The notes under the pieces are model-generated. The model searched no databases and was not told the DNA's origin. It worked only from the letters and a program-made list of their open reading frames with translations. From the NCBI RefSeq assembly GCF_000737705.1, contig NZ_JPRH01000001.1, positions 62,001 through 126,000 on the forward strand: DNA of 64,000 nucleotides. Direction: 5' to 3'. The DNA is from Chryseobacterium soli. GTDB taxonomy: Bacteria; Bacteroidota; Bacteroidia; Flavobacteriales; Weeksellaceae. Positions 26,037 through 35,349 of this stretch are shown in pieces. The position numbers were made by a program, and so were the translations under genes. Positions within the stretch are counted from its first letter, which is position 1; each line of letters begins with the position of its first letter.

Positions 26037-29000
26037 TTATTTCAACTTCTTTTTAACAGCTACTTCCTCGTATACTTCAAGGATATCACCTACTTCAATA
26101 TCATTATAGCCTTTTAAGTTCAGACCACATTCGTAACCTTTCGTTACTTCTCTTACATCATCTTTGAAACGCTTCAAGCTTTCCAATTCGCCCTCAAACT
26201 TAACGATACCGTCTCTAAGAACTCTTACTTTAGAACTTCTGGTAACTTTTCCTGAAAGAACCATACATCCTGCAATCGTTCCAACTTTAGAGATTTTGAA
26301 TACTTCTCTAATTTCAACATTCCCAATTACCTGTTCTTTGATCTCAGGAGAAAGCATACCTTCCATGGCTTCTTTCACCTCATCAATAGCAGCATAAATT
26401 ACTGAATATGTTCTGATCTCGATTTCTTCTTTATCAGCCAAGTCTTTAGCATTTGCACCAGCTCTTACGTTAAATCCGATAATAATCGCATCGGAAGCCG
26501 TTGCCAAATTAACATCAGATTCAGTAATCTGTCCAACTCCTTTATGTAAGATGTTTACATTGATCTCTGCAGTAGATAATCTCTGTAACTGATCAGAAAG
26601 TGCTTCTACAGAACCGTCCACATCCCCTTTCAGGATAATATTCAATTCTTTAAATTCTCCTAATGCAATTCTTCTTCCAAGTTCTTCAAGCGTAGTATGC
26701 TTTTTAGTTCTTATCGAAAGTTCTCTTTGAAGTTGTTCTCTCTTGTTAGCAATTGCTTTAGCTTCACTTTCATCAGAGTATACCTTAAATTTATCACCTG
26801 CTGTTGGGGCGCCATCTAATCCTAAAATAGTAACAGGAATTGACGGGCCGGCTTCTTTAAGATTTCTACCTCTTTCATCAAGCATTGCTTTTACTTTACC
26901 GTGGTTTTTACCTGCCACCACATAATCTCCAACTTTTAGGGTACCAGTTTGTACTAACATTGTAGCAACATATCCTCTACCTTTATCTAATGAAGCTTCA
27001 ATAACAACACCTTGAGCTGCTCTATCCGGATTAGCTTTTAAATCCAGCATTTCTGCCTGAAGTAATACTTTCTCTAATAGAACGTCCATGTTATTACCAA
27101 ATTTCGCTGAAATTTCCTGTGCCTGAACATTTCCTCCCCATTCTTCTACCAGAATATTCATTCCAGAAAGTTGCTGACGAATATTATCCGGGTTTGCAGA
27201 TGGTCTATCAACTTTGTTCAAAGCAATAATCATTGGTACACCTGCAGCCTGTGCGTGAGAAATTGCTTCTCTCGTTTGAGGCATCACATCATCATCCGCT
27301 GCAATTACAATAATTGCGATGTCGGTGATTTGAGCACCTCTGGCTCTCATTGCGGTAAACGCTTCGTGACCAGGTGTATCTAAGAATGTGATTCTTTGTC
27401 CGTTTTCTAATTTTACGTTATATGCTCCAATGTGCTGGGTAATCCCTCCTGACTCACCGGCAATAACGTTTGTTTTTCTGATGTAGTCAAGTAATGATGT
27501 TTTACCGTGGTCAACGTGACCCATTACTGTTACAATTGGAGCTCTAGAAGATAAATCTTCTTCGGTATCCATATCTTCTTCAGATTCTACTTCTTCCAAG
27601 TCAGCATCTGAGAATTCAATTTTATAACCAAATTCGTCTGCTACTAATAATAAGGTATCAGCTTCCAGTCTTTGGTTCATCGTCACCATTACTCCAAGAG
27701 AGAAACAAGCAGAGATTACTTCTGTAGGAGAAACATTCATTAAGCTGGCTAGTTCACCTACTGTAATGAATTCGGTAACTTTTAATGTTCTGTCCTGAGC
27801 ATCAATTTCCTGCTGACGTTCGTCCTGTTCTCTACGGTATGTTCTCTTGTCTTTTCTGTGTTTTGCAGATTTAGACTTACCCCCTTTGTTAGTAAGTTTT
27901 TCAAGAGTTTCCTTGATTTGGTTTTTAACCTGCTCGTCAGTAAGCTCAACAGGCATCGTTCTTTGTCCTGGTCTGTTATTATTATTCTGACCTGGTTTTT
28001 TGAACCCGCCACCTTGACCTGGAGGACGATTCCCTTGATTGTTTCCAAAACGGTTTCCACCTGGGCCACCTTGTCCTGGAGGACGGTTTCCACCTGCTGC
28101 ACCTTGTCCCGGAGGACGGTTCCCTTGAGGACCTGTATTAGGTCTGTTTCCACCACCTTGTTGGGTGTTGTTTCCGCCTTGTTGGTTGTTACCTCCATTT
28201 TGAGGAGTATTGTTCCCACCTGGCTTCTCAATTCTTTTTCTTTTCTTTTTAGGTTTTGGCGCAAACTGAGACAAATCGATCTTTTCACCAACGATCTTAG
28301 GACCGTCAAGCTTTTGATAAACAGTCTCAATTTTTTGAGATTCCTGAGATTCAGATTCGTTCTTTGCAGGTTCTGTTTTCACCTCAACAGGCTTAGCCGT
28401 AGGCTCAGCCACTGGTTTTGGAGCTTCTTTCACAGGCTCTGCTGGCCTTTCCTCCGTTTTTTTATCTTCCACTTTTGGCTTATCTTTTTTAGCCGGTCTA
28501 TTTCTACTTTCTATTTGGGACAAATCAATTTTATCCAGAACTTTGAATTCCTGTTTTTCAGGAGCTGCTTTAACTTCAGGCTCAGGTACTGATACAACTA
28601 CTTCCTCCTTTTTTTCTTCCACAACAGGAACAATAGGTGCAACTGGTGCTGCAGGAGCTACAGGAACTTCTTCAACTTCAGGCTTTTTAGGCTCCAAGTC
28701 TATTTTACCTAAAATCCTAGTTTCTGGTTTATTAGCTTTAGCTCTTATTACTTCAGGGGTTTTCTTTTCTTCAATTTCCAGTTTTTCTTCAGGAACTTTA
28801 GTGATCACCACCTCATGGGATGCTTTTCTTTGCTCGCCATCCTTGGCAAACTCAGCTTCCAATGCAGAATATGCCGCTTCTTCTAATTGAGCGTTAGGAT
28901 TGCCTTCAACCACGATCCCCTTAGACTGTAAAAACTCCACTAGTCTGGACATCGATATGTTGAATTCCTTAACCGCTTTATTTAATCTTATTTTTGGCAT
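26037..29000 (-). CDS. infB: Translation initiation factor IF-2
   Basis: 987 residues. IF-2 is the GTPase that places initiator tRNA on the 30S subunit and promotes subunit joining. The N-terminal IF2_N-like domain (1-51) is followed by a long Glu/Pro/Lys-rich linker and a Gly/Asn/Pro-rich stretch (about 261-349) with repeated GNRPPGQG. The G domain has GHVDHGKT (494-501), DTPGHE (541-546) and NKVD (595-598), followed by the beta-barrel and C-terminal fMet-tRNA-binding domains. It is third in rimP-nusA-infB, 78 bases after nusA. Confidence 0.97.
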   Translation of the reverse strand: MPKIRLNKAVKEFNISMSRLVEFLQSKGIVVEGNPNAQLEEAAYSALEAEFAKDGEQRKASHEVVITKVPEEKLEIEEKKTPEVIRAKANKPETRILGKIDLEPKKPEVEEVPVAPAAPVAPIVPVVEEKKEEVVVSVPEPEVKAAPEKQEFKVLDKIDLSQIESRNRPAKKDKPKVEDKKTEERPAEPVKEAPKPVAEPTAKPVEVKTEPAKNESESQESQKIETVYQKLDGPKIVGEKIDLSQFAPKPKKKRKRIEKPGGNNTPQNGGNNQQGGNNTQQGGGNRPNTGPQGNRPPGQGAAGGNRPPGQGGPGGNRFGNNQGNRPPGQGGGFKKPGQNNNNRPGQRTMPVELTDEQVKNQIKETLEKLTNKGGKSKSAKHRKDKRTYRREQDERQQEIDAQDRTLKVTEFITVGELASLMNVSPTEVISACFSLGVMVTMNQRLEADTLLLVADEFGYKIEFSDADLEEVESEEDMDTEEDLSSRAPIVTVMGHVDHGKTSLLDYIRKTNVIAGESGGITQHIGAYNVKLENGQRITFLDTPGHEAFTAMRARGAQITDIAIIVIAADDDVMPQTREAISHAQAAGVPMIIALNKVDRPSANPDNIRQQLSGMNILVEEWGGNVQAQEISAKFGNNMDVLLEKVLLQAEMLDLKANPDRAAQGVVIEASLDKGRGYVATMLVQTGTLKVGDYVVAGKNHGKVKAMLDERGRNLKEAGPSIPVTILGLDGAPTAGDKFKVYSDESEAKAIANKREQLQRELSIRTKKHTTLEELGRRIALGEFKELNIILKGDVDGSVEALSDQLQRLSTAEINVNILHKGVGQITESDVNLATASDAIIIGFNVRAGANAKDLADKEEIEIRTYSVIYAAIDEVKEAMEGMLSPEIKEQVIGNVEIREVFKISKVGTIAGCMVLSGKVTRSSKVRVLRDGIVKFEGELESLKRFKDDVREVTKGYECGLNLKGYNDIEVGDILEVYEEVAVKKKLK
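27953..28220 (-). repeat. Gly/Asn/Pro-rich repeat region in infB
   Basis: Encodes residues about 261-349 of IF-2: Gly-Asn-Gln stretches and at least three copies of GNRPPGQG separated by short Gly-rich spacers. It connects the acidic linker with the conserved core and is probably disordered. Confidence 0.75.
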
Positions 29001-29078
29001 CTATATTATTTACTATTTTTTTTAATTCTTAAAATTAAAGTATTTTCTTTTACTGCTTATTAAAATTTATTAAAAATC

Positions 29079-30314
29079 TTAATCTTCAAATTCTTCTCTT
29101 AGAACACGCTTTACATCTTCAATAGTCTCTTCTTCCAAGTCAACCATATTCAAGAGGCTCTCAGTCTCTTTATCCAACACTGATTTTGCAGTAGTAAGAC
29201 CTACTTTTTTAAATTCATCCAGAACCCATTGTTCGATGTCATCGTTAAATTCTCTCAAATCAACATCATCATCTTCACTAGATTCTCTATATACATCAAT
29301 TTCATATCCTGTTAACCAAGAAGCAAGTCTGATATTCTGTCCTTGCTTACCGATTACTTTAGAAATTTCTTCAACAGGCGTGTACACTAATGCATAGTTT
29401 CCATTCTCGTTGATATCAATTTTGTTGATGGTAACATTCCCTAAAGCTCTTTTTACCAAAATCTCAGGGTTTTTAGACCACTGAATAACATCGATGTTTT
29501 CATTTCTCAACTCCCTTACAACACCGTGAATTCTGGATCCTTTAACACCCACACAAGCACCAACCGGATCTATTCTATCGTCATAAGCATCTACTGCAAT
29601 CTTCGCCTTCTCGCCAGGAATTCTCACTACTTTTTTAAGTATAATCGTTCCATCCTGAATTTCAGGAATTTCCAGCTCCAATAACTTTTCTAAGAATTTA
29701 GGTGCAGTTCTGGAAATAATAATCTGTGGTTTAGAACCTTTAAAGTCTACTGTTTCTACAATAGCTCTGATGTTCTCTCCCTTTTTAAAGAAGTCGGACG
29801 GAATCTGATTTTCTTTTGGTAAAATAAATTCATTGTCTTCATCATCCAGCAAGATCACATGTTTGTGACGGATATGGTGGATTTCTCCGATAACAATTTC
29901 TCCGATTTTATCTCTAAACTGCTCATACAACATGGCATTGTTATGCTCCTGAAGTTTTGTTGCTAAAATCTGCTTCAACGTAAGAATATTCCTTCTTCCC
30001 AATTGGGCAACAGGAATTTCCATTGTAAAATCCTCACCTACTTCAAAAGTAGGATCAATTTTCTTTGCTTCGGAGATTTCAATTTCCAAATCATCATCTT
30101 CAGACATCTCATCCTCTACAATAGTTTTATTCAAAAATATCTGAAAATCTCCTTTATCAGGATTCACAATCACATCAAAATGATCATCTGAATCAAATCT
30201 TTTTCTCAAAAGTGTCTTCAGTGAATCTTCAATAATTGCCATAAGATCAATCTTACTGATCCCCTTTTCGTCTTTAAAATCACCAAAGGATTCAATCAAC
30301 GCTATATTATCCAT
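29079..30314 (-). CDS. nusA: Transcription termination/antitermination factor NusA
   Basis: 411 residues. Domain order is the N-terminal RNA-polymerase-binding domain, an S1 domain (about 135-200) and two KH domains ('VGVKGSRIHGVVRELRNENI' and 'VIGKQGQNIRLASWLTGYE'). The long acidic-repeat C-terminus of the E. coli protein is absent, as in many Bacteroidota. NusA binds RNA and polymerase and modulates pausing and intrinsic termination. It follows rimP after 16 bases. The terminator-like hairpin in the operon leader would be a natural NusA target. Confidence 0.96.
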   Translation of the reverse strand: MDNIALIESFGDFKDEKGISKIDLMAIIEDSLKTLLRKRFDSDDHFDVIVNPDKGDFQIFLNKTIVEDEMSEDDDLEIEISEAKKIDPTFEVGEDFTMEIPVAQLGRRNILTLKQILATKLQEHNNAMLYEQFRDKIGEIVIGEIHHIRHKHVILLDDEDNEFILPKENQIPSDFFKKGENIRAIVETVDFKGSKPQIIISRTAPKFLEKLLELEIPEIQDGTIILKKVVRIPGEKAKIAVDAYDDRIDPVGACVGVKGSRIHGVVRELRNENIDVIQWSKNPEILVKRALGNVTINKIDINENGNYALVYTPVEEISKVIGKQGQNIRLASWLTGYEIDVYRESSEDDDVDLREFNDDIEQWVLDEFKKVGLTTAKSVLDKETESLLNMVDLEEETIEDVKRVLREEFED

Positions 30315-30330
30315 CTATTCTTTTTTCTTT

Positions 30331-30798
30331 TTAAAATTTAATTACTACTAATGCTTTTTTAATCTCAGAGTAAGGAATTTCCTTTTCCTCTTCCACATCT
30401 ACTTTTCCTTTACCGATGTCTTTCGGTTTACGGTAACGCAGAATAAGTGTGATTTTCTCTTCATCCACTTTGGACAGCTCCCCTTCGATTGTAGAAGAAT
30501 CCTCGAGCATTACCTCAATTTCTCTTCCTATATTTTTATTGAACTGTCTTGGAGTTGACAATGGCTCGCTTAGTCCTGCAGACATCACCTGAAGGCTAAA
30601 GTCATGCTCTTCACGATCCATATTGAATTCTACTGCACGGCTTGCATCAAGGCAGTCCTGCAAAGTAACTCCGTTATCACCATCTAAAATCACCGTAATA
30701 TCATCCCCTGCCGAAAATTTTAAATCAATAAGAAATAAATCTTTTCTGGTTTCAAGGAATTCATTTAATAATGTTTCTATATTCTTTCTAAACTCCAT
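30331..30798 (-). CDS. rimP: Ribosome maturation factor RimP
   Basis: 155 residues. RimP helps assemble the 30S subunit. The N-terminal domain ('FLIDLKFSAGDDITVILDGDNG', 'CLDASRAVEFNMD') and C-terminal Sm-like domain ('GREIEVMLEDSSTIEGEL') fit the family. It is the first gene of rimP-nusA-infB, the usual order in bacteria. A promoter lies about 80-105 bases upstream, with a terminator-like hairpin in between. Confidence 0.94.
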   Translation of the reverse strand: MEFRKNIETLLNEFLETRKDLFLIDLKFSAGDDITVILDGDNGVTLQDCLDASRAVEFNMDREEHDFSLQVMSAGLSEPLSTPRQFNKNIGREIEVMLEDSSTIEGELSKVDEEKITLILRYRKPKDIGKGKVDVEEEKEIPYSEIKKALVVIKF

Positions 30799-30825
30799 AA
30801 AATTTTACGTTGATTTACCTGTACG

Positions 30826-30852
30826 AAAAAAGGCTTTCTCCCGAAGCCTTTT
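30826..30852 (-). promoter_or_regulatory. Terminator-like attenuator in the rimP leader
   Basis: On the minus strand a 9-bp stem (AAAAGGCTT / AAGCCTTTT) with a 7-base loop ends in a run of T residues, the form of an intrinsic terminator. It lies downstream of the rimP promoter (30876-30905) and 27 bases before the rimP start, so it is inside the transcribed leader. No gene on either strand ends here that it could serve. This arrangement fits attenuation of the nusA operon, as described for the rimP-nusA leader of Bacillus subtilis. Confidence 0.7.
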
Positions 30853-30875
30853 CATTATTTTCTGTAAATCCATTG

Positions 30876-30905
30876 CAAATATACGCATTTTTTCTAAAAA
30901 AGCAA
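30876..30905 (-). promoter_or_regulatory. Promoter of rimP-nusA-infB
   Basis: On the minus strand TTG (30903-30905), a 19-base spacer and TATATTTG (30876-30883) match the Bacteroidota promoter consensus exactly. Transcription should begin near 30870, giving a leader of about 70 bases. Confidence 0.75.
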
Positions 30906-30980
30906 AATCATCTTATAATCAAGCAAATAAGTTGGAATTCTTTTATAGTAAATTAAAAGACACCGTGAAGGTATTTTTAT

Positions 30981-30988
30981 TATTTTTG
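30981..30988 (+). promoter_or_regulatory. Candidate -7 element of the polysaccharide locus
   Basis: TATTTTTG matches TAnnTTTG and lies 25 bases before the TTG start of ugd. No TTG occurs at the usual -33 distance, so this is a weaker call than the divergent rimP promoter. Confidence 0.4.
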
Positions 30989-31013
30989 TCCTTGAATTTA
31001 AAAAACAGACATT

Positions 31014-32327
31014 TTGAATATAACGATTGTAGGAACAGGTTATGTAGGATTAGTCACTGGAACTACCCTGGCAGAGCTTGGCAATTCAGTATACTGTGTT
31101 GATATTGATGAAAAAAAAGTAGAAGGTTTAAAAAACGGCGTAGTTCCCATCTATGAGCCGAACCTTGAAGAAATGTTCCACAGAAACATCCAGTCCGAAA
31201 GACTATTCTTCACCACCAATCTTAAAGAAGCACTAGACAAAAGCGAGGTTATTTATTTAGCCTTGCCTACCCCTCCCGGAGAGGATGGTTCGGCAGACCT
31301 TTCTTATGTATTACAGGTAGCCAATAATATCGGAGAACAAATGACCGGATATAAGGTCATCGTTAATAAAAGTACAGTTCCCGTAGGAACAGCGGATAAA
31401 GTAAGAGAAGCTGTTTCTTCAAAAACAAACATTCCTTTTGATGTAGTTTCCAATCCGGAATTCTTGCGGGAAGGTTTTGCCGTTGAAGATTCCATGAACC
31501 CGTCAAGGGTAGTTGTAGGAGCCAGCTCCGAAAAAGCAAAGGACATTATGGCTAAAATTTACCAGCCATTTACCAATATTGGAATTCCTATTATATTTAT
31601 GGATGAAAAATCATCCGAACTCACAAAATATGCTGCCAATTCATTTTTAGCTGTAAAGATTACTTTTATGAATGAAATTGCCAACTATTGTGAAAAAGTA
31701 GGTGCAGATGTTGATAAAGTAAGATTAGGAATGGGAAGTGATGACAGAATCGGACACCGATTTTTGTTTCCAGGAATCGGGTACGGAGGAAGCTGTTTTC
31801 CTAAGGATGTAAAAGCATTGATAAAATCCGGCAAGCAGGAAGATTTCAATTTTCAGATTCTTGAAGCCACGGAAAATGTAAATACCACTCAAAAAGTAAT
31901 TTTAGTTTCTGAGATTGAAAAATATTTCGGAGGCAGCATCGAAGGAAAAAAAATCGCCATGTGGGGATTGGCTTTTAAAGCTAATACAGACGACATCCGG
32001 GAGGCATCTTCATTAGACAATATTGCGCTATTATTAAAAAAAGGCGCGAAAATTGTTGCATATGACACCGTCGCAGAAAATAATGTGAAAAAACTTCTCG
32101 GCGATCAAATACAATACGCCAAGGGAATGTATGATGCGCTGGAAGATGTAGATGCTTTATTCATTGCTACAGAATGGCCGGAGTTTAAAAACCCGAACTT
32201 TGACCTTATTGCCAAAAAAATGAAAAATAAAGTTATTTTTGACGGAAGAAACATGTACCCACTGGAAATTCCAGAACAAAACGGGTTCTATTACAAAAGT
32301 ATAGGAAGAAAGACAATTTCAAAATAA
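31014..32327 (+). CDS. ugd: UDP-glucose/UDP-sugar 6-dehydrogenase
   Basis: 437 residues. NAD-dependent oxidation of UDP-glucose (or a related UDP-hexose) to the uronic acid. Rossmann motif VGTGYVGLVTG (6-16) and catalytic Cys261 in GYGGSCFPKD are present, as is the central 'TKYAANSFLAVKITFMNE' helix. The start codon is TTG (31014-31016); no ATG or GTG lies near and the next Met would remove the Rossmann fold. It opens the polysaccharide locus, 4 bases before rfbB. Confidence 0.93.
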   Translation: MNITIVGTGYVGLVTGTTLAELGNSVYCVDIDEKKVEGLKNGVVPIYEPNLEEMFHRNIQSERLFFTTNLKEALDKSEVIYLALPTPPGEDGSADLSYVLQVANNIGEQMTGYKVIVNKSTVPVGTADKVREAVSSKTNIPFDVVSNPEFLREGFAVEDSMNPSRVVVGASSEKAKDIMAKIYQPFTNIGIPIIFMDEKSSELTKYAANSFLAVKITFMNEIANYCEKVGADVDKVRLGMGSDDRIGHRFLFPGIGYGGSCFPKDVKALIKSGKQEDFNFQILEATENVNTTQKVILVSEIEKYFGGSIEGKKIAMWGLAFKANTDDIREASSLDNIALLLKKGAKIVAYDTVAENNVKKLLGDQIQYAKGMYDALEDVDALFIATEWPEFKNPNFDLIAKKMKNKVIFDGRNMYPLEIPEQNGFYYKSIGRKTISK

Positions 32328-32331
32328 ATAG

Positions 32332-33411
32332 ATGAAAAATATAATTATCACAGGCGGTGCAGGATTCATCGGATCTCATGTTGTAAGGGAGTTTGTAAAA
32401 AACAATCCGAATTCTACCATCATCAATCTTGATGCTCTTACATATGCCGGAAATTTGGAAAATTTAAAGGATATTGAAAATGAGCCCAATTATGTATTTG
32501 AAAAGGCAGACATTACAAAACCTGAAGAATTAAGAAGAGTATTTGAAAAATACCATCCGGATGCTGTTGTGCATTTAGCGGCTGAAAGTCATGTAGACCG
32601 AAGCATTACAGACCCTATGGCTTTCATCGAGACGAATGTAAATGGAACAGCCAATCTACTGAATCTTTGCAAAGAATTCTGGACAATGAATCCAGACCAT
32701 ACCCACGGAAGATTCCCGGATGAAAAAAGAACAAACTTATTTTATCACGTTTCTACTGACGAGGTGTATGGAAGTTTAGGAGAAACCGGTTTTTTCCTGG
32801 AAACTACTTCATATGACCCACAGTCTCCATATTCAGCATCCAAAGCAGCATCTGACCATTTGGTAAGAGCCTACGGGAATACCTACGGAATGCCTTTTAT
32901 CGTATCCAACTGTTCTAATAACTATGGACCGAATCATTTCCCTGAAAAATTAATTCCTCTTTGTATCTCGAATATCATCAACGAAAAGCCATTGCCCATC
33001 TACGGTGATGGAAAATATACAAGAGACTGGTTATTCGTAATTGATCATGCCAAAGCCATCCACCAAATTTTTAACGAAGCTAAAACTGGAGAAACTTACA
33101 ATATCGGAGGTTTCAACGAATGGCAGAATATTGATCTGGTAAAAGAACTTATCAAACAAATGGATGCTAAATTAGGAAAGCCGGAAGGTCATTCTGAGAA
33201 GCTGATCACTTTTGTAAAAGACAGACCAGGGCATGACAAGCGTTATGCTATTGATGCGGCAAAATTAAATAAGGATTTAGGTTGGAAACCTTCGGTAACT
33301 TTTGAAGAAGGTCTTTCAAAAACAATCGACTGGTATCTTGAAAATAAGGAATGGCTAGAAAACGTAACCAGCGGCGACTACCAAAAATATTACAATAACC
33401 AGTATAACTAA
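32332..33411 (+). CDS. rfbB: dTDP-glucose 4,6-dehydratase
   Basis: 359 residues. Converts dTDP-glucose to dTDP-4-keto-6-deoxyglucose. An SDR-type protein with TGGAGFIGSH at the N-terminus, the DRSITDP motif (in 'AESHVDRSITDPMAF'), the STDEVYG segment and the catalytic YSASKAASD. It is placed between ugd and rfbA. Its product feeds either rhamnose synthesis or, as the downstream genes suggest, a 3-amino-3,6-dideoxyhexose. Confidence 0.96.
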   Translation: MKNIIITGGAGFIGSHVVREFVKNNPNSTIINLDALTYAGNLENLKDIENEPNYVFEKADITKPEELRRVFEKYHPDAVVHLAAESHVDRSITDPMAFIETNVNGTANLLNLCKEFWTMNPDHTHGRFPDEKRTNLFYHVSTDEVYGSLGETGFFLETTSYDPQSPYSASKAASDHLVRAYGNTYGMPFIVSNCSNNYGPNHFPEKLIPLCISNIINEKPLPIYGDGKYTRDWLFVIDHAKAIHQIFNEAKTGETYNIGGFNEWQNIDLVKELIKQMDAKLGKPEGHSEKLITFVKDRPGHDKRYAIDAAKLNKDLGWKPSVTFEEGLSKTIDWYLENKEWLENVTSGDYQKYYNNQYN

Positions 33412-33423
33412 AACACAAAGAAG

Positions 33424-34287
33424 ATGAAAGGTATCATTTTAGCAGGCGGGTCTGGAACCAGACTTTACCCTCTCACCATTGCAGTAAGCAAGCAGCTGAT
33501 GCCGGTTTATGACAAACCGATGATTTATTATCCGTTATCAACATTATTATTGGCAGGAATTAAAGATATTTTAATTATTACTACCCCACACGATCAGGCC
33601 GGTTTTATTAAATTACTGGGAGACGGTTCACAAATAGGATGCAATATAGAATACATCGTACAGCCAAGCCCGGACGGTTTAGCACAGGCTTTTATTCTAG
33701 GTGACCAGTTTATAGGCAATGATTCAGCCGCATTGGTTTTAGGAGATAATATATTTTATGGATCCGAAATGGGAACATTATTGAAAAATAAGACCAATCC
33801 AAGCGGAGGTGTTGTTTTCGCATACCATGTTTCAGATCCTGAAAGATATGGTGTTGTAGAATTCGACAACGACTTTAAAGCGGTATCTATTGAAGAAAAA
33901 CCAACTAACCCAAAATCCAACTACGCTGTTCCCGGTTTATATTTTTATGACAATGAAGTGGTAGAAATTGCCAAAAACATACAGCCTTCTCCAAGAGGAG
34001 AACTGGAAATCACTGATATCAACAATGTGTATCTGAACAAAGGTAAACTTGAAGTTGGTGTTCTGGACAGAGGAACTGCCTGGCTGGATACAGGAACTTT
34101 CGATTCTCTTCATGATGCTTCCGAGTTTGTCAGCGTTATTGAAAAAAGGCAAGGTTTCAAAATTGGATGTATAGAAGAAATTGCTTTCAGAAATAAATTC
34201 ATCAATGAAGAGAAATTGTTGGAAACAGCAGTTAAATATGGAAAAAGCGGCTATGGTGAATACCTGAAACAGCTCGTAAAAAAATAA
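33424..34287 (+). CDS. rfbA: Glucose-1-phosphate thymidylyltransferase
   Basis: 287 residues. Makes dTDP-glucose from glucose-1-phosphate and dTTP. The signature [16 protein letters not shown] and the motifs [15 protein letters not shown] and VLGDNIFYG are present. It follows rfbB by 12 bases, and a terminator stands just after it. rfbC and rfbD, which would lead to dTDP-rhamnose, are not in the window. Confidence 0.96.
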   Translation: MKGIILAGGSGTRLYPLTIAVSKQLMPVYDKPMIYYPLSTLLLAGIKDILIITTPHDQAGFIKLLGDGSQIGCNIEYIVQPSPDGLAQAFILGDQFIGNDSAALVLGDNIFYGSEMGTLLKNKTNPSGGVVFAYHVSDPERYGVVEFDNDFKAVSIEEKPTNPKSNYAVPGLYFYDNEVVEIAKNIQPSPRGELEITDINNVYLNKGKLEVGVLDRGTAWLDTGTFDSLHDASEFVSVIEKRQGFKIGCIEEIAFRNKFINEEKLLETAVKYGKSGYGEYLKQLVKK

Positions 34288-34310
34288 CAATACAATTTTA
34301 TAAATTTCAC

Positions 34311-34338
34311 AAACTATTGGCTTTATGGTCAATAGTTT
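34311..34338 (+). terminator. Terminator after rfbA
   Basis: A 9-bp stem (AAACTATTG / CAATAGTTT) with a 10-base loop that can be extended by a G-U pair, followed by a run of T residues. It lies 23 bases past rfbA and probably ends an ugd-rfbB-rfbA transcript. Confidence 0.7.
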
Positions 34339-34437
34339 TTGCTAATAACAACAAATATTAATATATTAGTTGTTGCTTTATGGTTTTATGTAAATAATAA
34401 TTCATAAAACAAAAAACTGCGTAAGAATTAATTATTA

Positions 34438-34445
34438 TAAATTTG
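34438..34445 (+). promoter_or_regulatory. Candidate -7 element of the exporter operon
   Basis: TAAATTTG matches TAnnTTTG and ends 16 bases before the wzm start. A CTG rather than TTG stands 18 bases upstream. The terminator after rfbA makes a new promoter here likely. Confidence 0.4.
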
Positions 34446-34461
34446 TAAAAAATTTACACAA

Positions 34462-35310
34462 ATGGATGAACCACAACAAAAGTGGACAGAAACAATTGAA
34501 GATAAGCATTCTTTATTTGATTTGAAACTCAAAGAGGTCTGGAGATATAAGGATTTGATCTATATGTTTGTAAAAAGAGATTTTATATCTAGTTTTAAAC
34601 AAACTATTCTGGGGCCTATCTGGTTTTTCATCAACCCTATCTTCACGACCATCACTTATCTTATTGTTTTTGGAAGAATTGCCAAATTACCTACAGATGA
34701 TGCACCTCCTATACTATTTTATCTGGCTGGTGTTACTCTCTGGAATTATTTTTCAACTTCATTACTAGGAACGTCTTCTACTTTTGTAGGCAATGCAAGT
34801 ATATTTGGAAAGGTATATTTCCCAAGACTTGTAACTCCTCTTTCTATTGTATTATCCAATTTAATGCGTTTTGGAGTACAGTTTATGCTGTTCCTTATTG
34901 CCTGGGGCTATTACTTGGCAAAAGGACAGGTTCACCCTAATATATGGGTATTAGCCACTCCTTTTCTAATTATTCTCATGGCATTATTTGCTTTAGGTGT
35001 AGGAATGATCTTCTCTGCACTGACGACAAAATATAAAGACCTTAGTATGTTATTAGGATTTGGTATAAGCTTATATATGTATGCCACACCTGTTATTTAT
35101 CCTACATCTGCCCTTCGCGGAGTTTTCAAACAGCTGGCATTCTACAATCCCCTAACAGGTATTTTTGAGTGCTTTAAGTATGCGTGGTTAGGTGTTGGTG
35201 ATTTTTCCCCATTAATGCTGGCAATCAGCACATTTATCATCCTGATACTTTTGGCGATAGGAACTGTTATTTTCAATAAGATTGAAAAAACATTTATGGA
35301 CACAGTCTAA
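34462..35310 (+). CDS. wzm: Polysaccharide ABC exporter, membrane subunit
   Basis: 282 residues with six likely membrane segments, the ABC-2 type permease plan of Wzm/RfbD/TagG-like proteins. An N-terminal amphipathic part (KEVWRYKDLIYMFVKRDFIS) is followed by 'LGPIWFFINPIFTTITYLIVFG'-like and 'LTTKYKDLSMLLGFGISLYMY'-like regions, split here, that are typical of the family. It exports undecaprenyl-linked glycan with the ATPase encoded 39 bases downstream. The presence of this pair marks the locus as ABC-transporter-dependent. Confidence 0.93.
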   Translation: MDEPQQKWTETIEDKHSLFDLKLKEVWRYKDLIYMFVKRDFISSFKQTILGPIWFFINPIFTTITYLIVFGRIAKLPTDDAPPILFYLAGVTLWNYFSTSLLGTSSTFVGNASIFGKVYFPRLVTPLSIVLSNLMRFGVQFMLFLIAWGYYLAKGQVHPNIWVLATPFLIILMALFALGVGMIFSALTTKYKDLSMLLGFGISLYMYATPVIYPTSALRGVFKQLAFYNPLTGIFECFKYAWLGVGDFSPLMLAISTFIILILLAIGTVIFNKIEKTFMDTV

Positions 35311-35349
35311 AAAAAAATTTATATAATTCCCTAATTTTAATTTAAAAAT

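Noticed and set aside
27858..28592. Long plus-strand frame (244 codons) inside infB
   Set aside because: It is the antisense of the Gly/Pro/Lys-rich linker of IF-2, whose skewed composition removes stops on the other strand.
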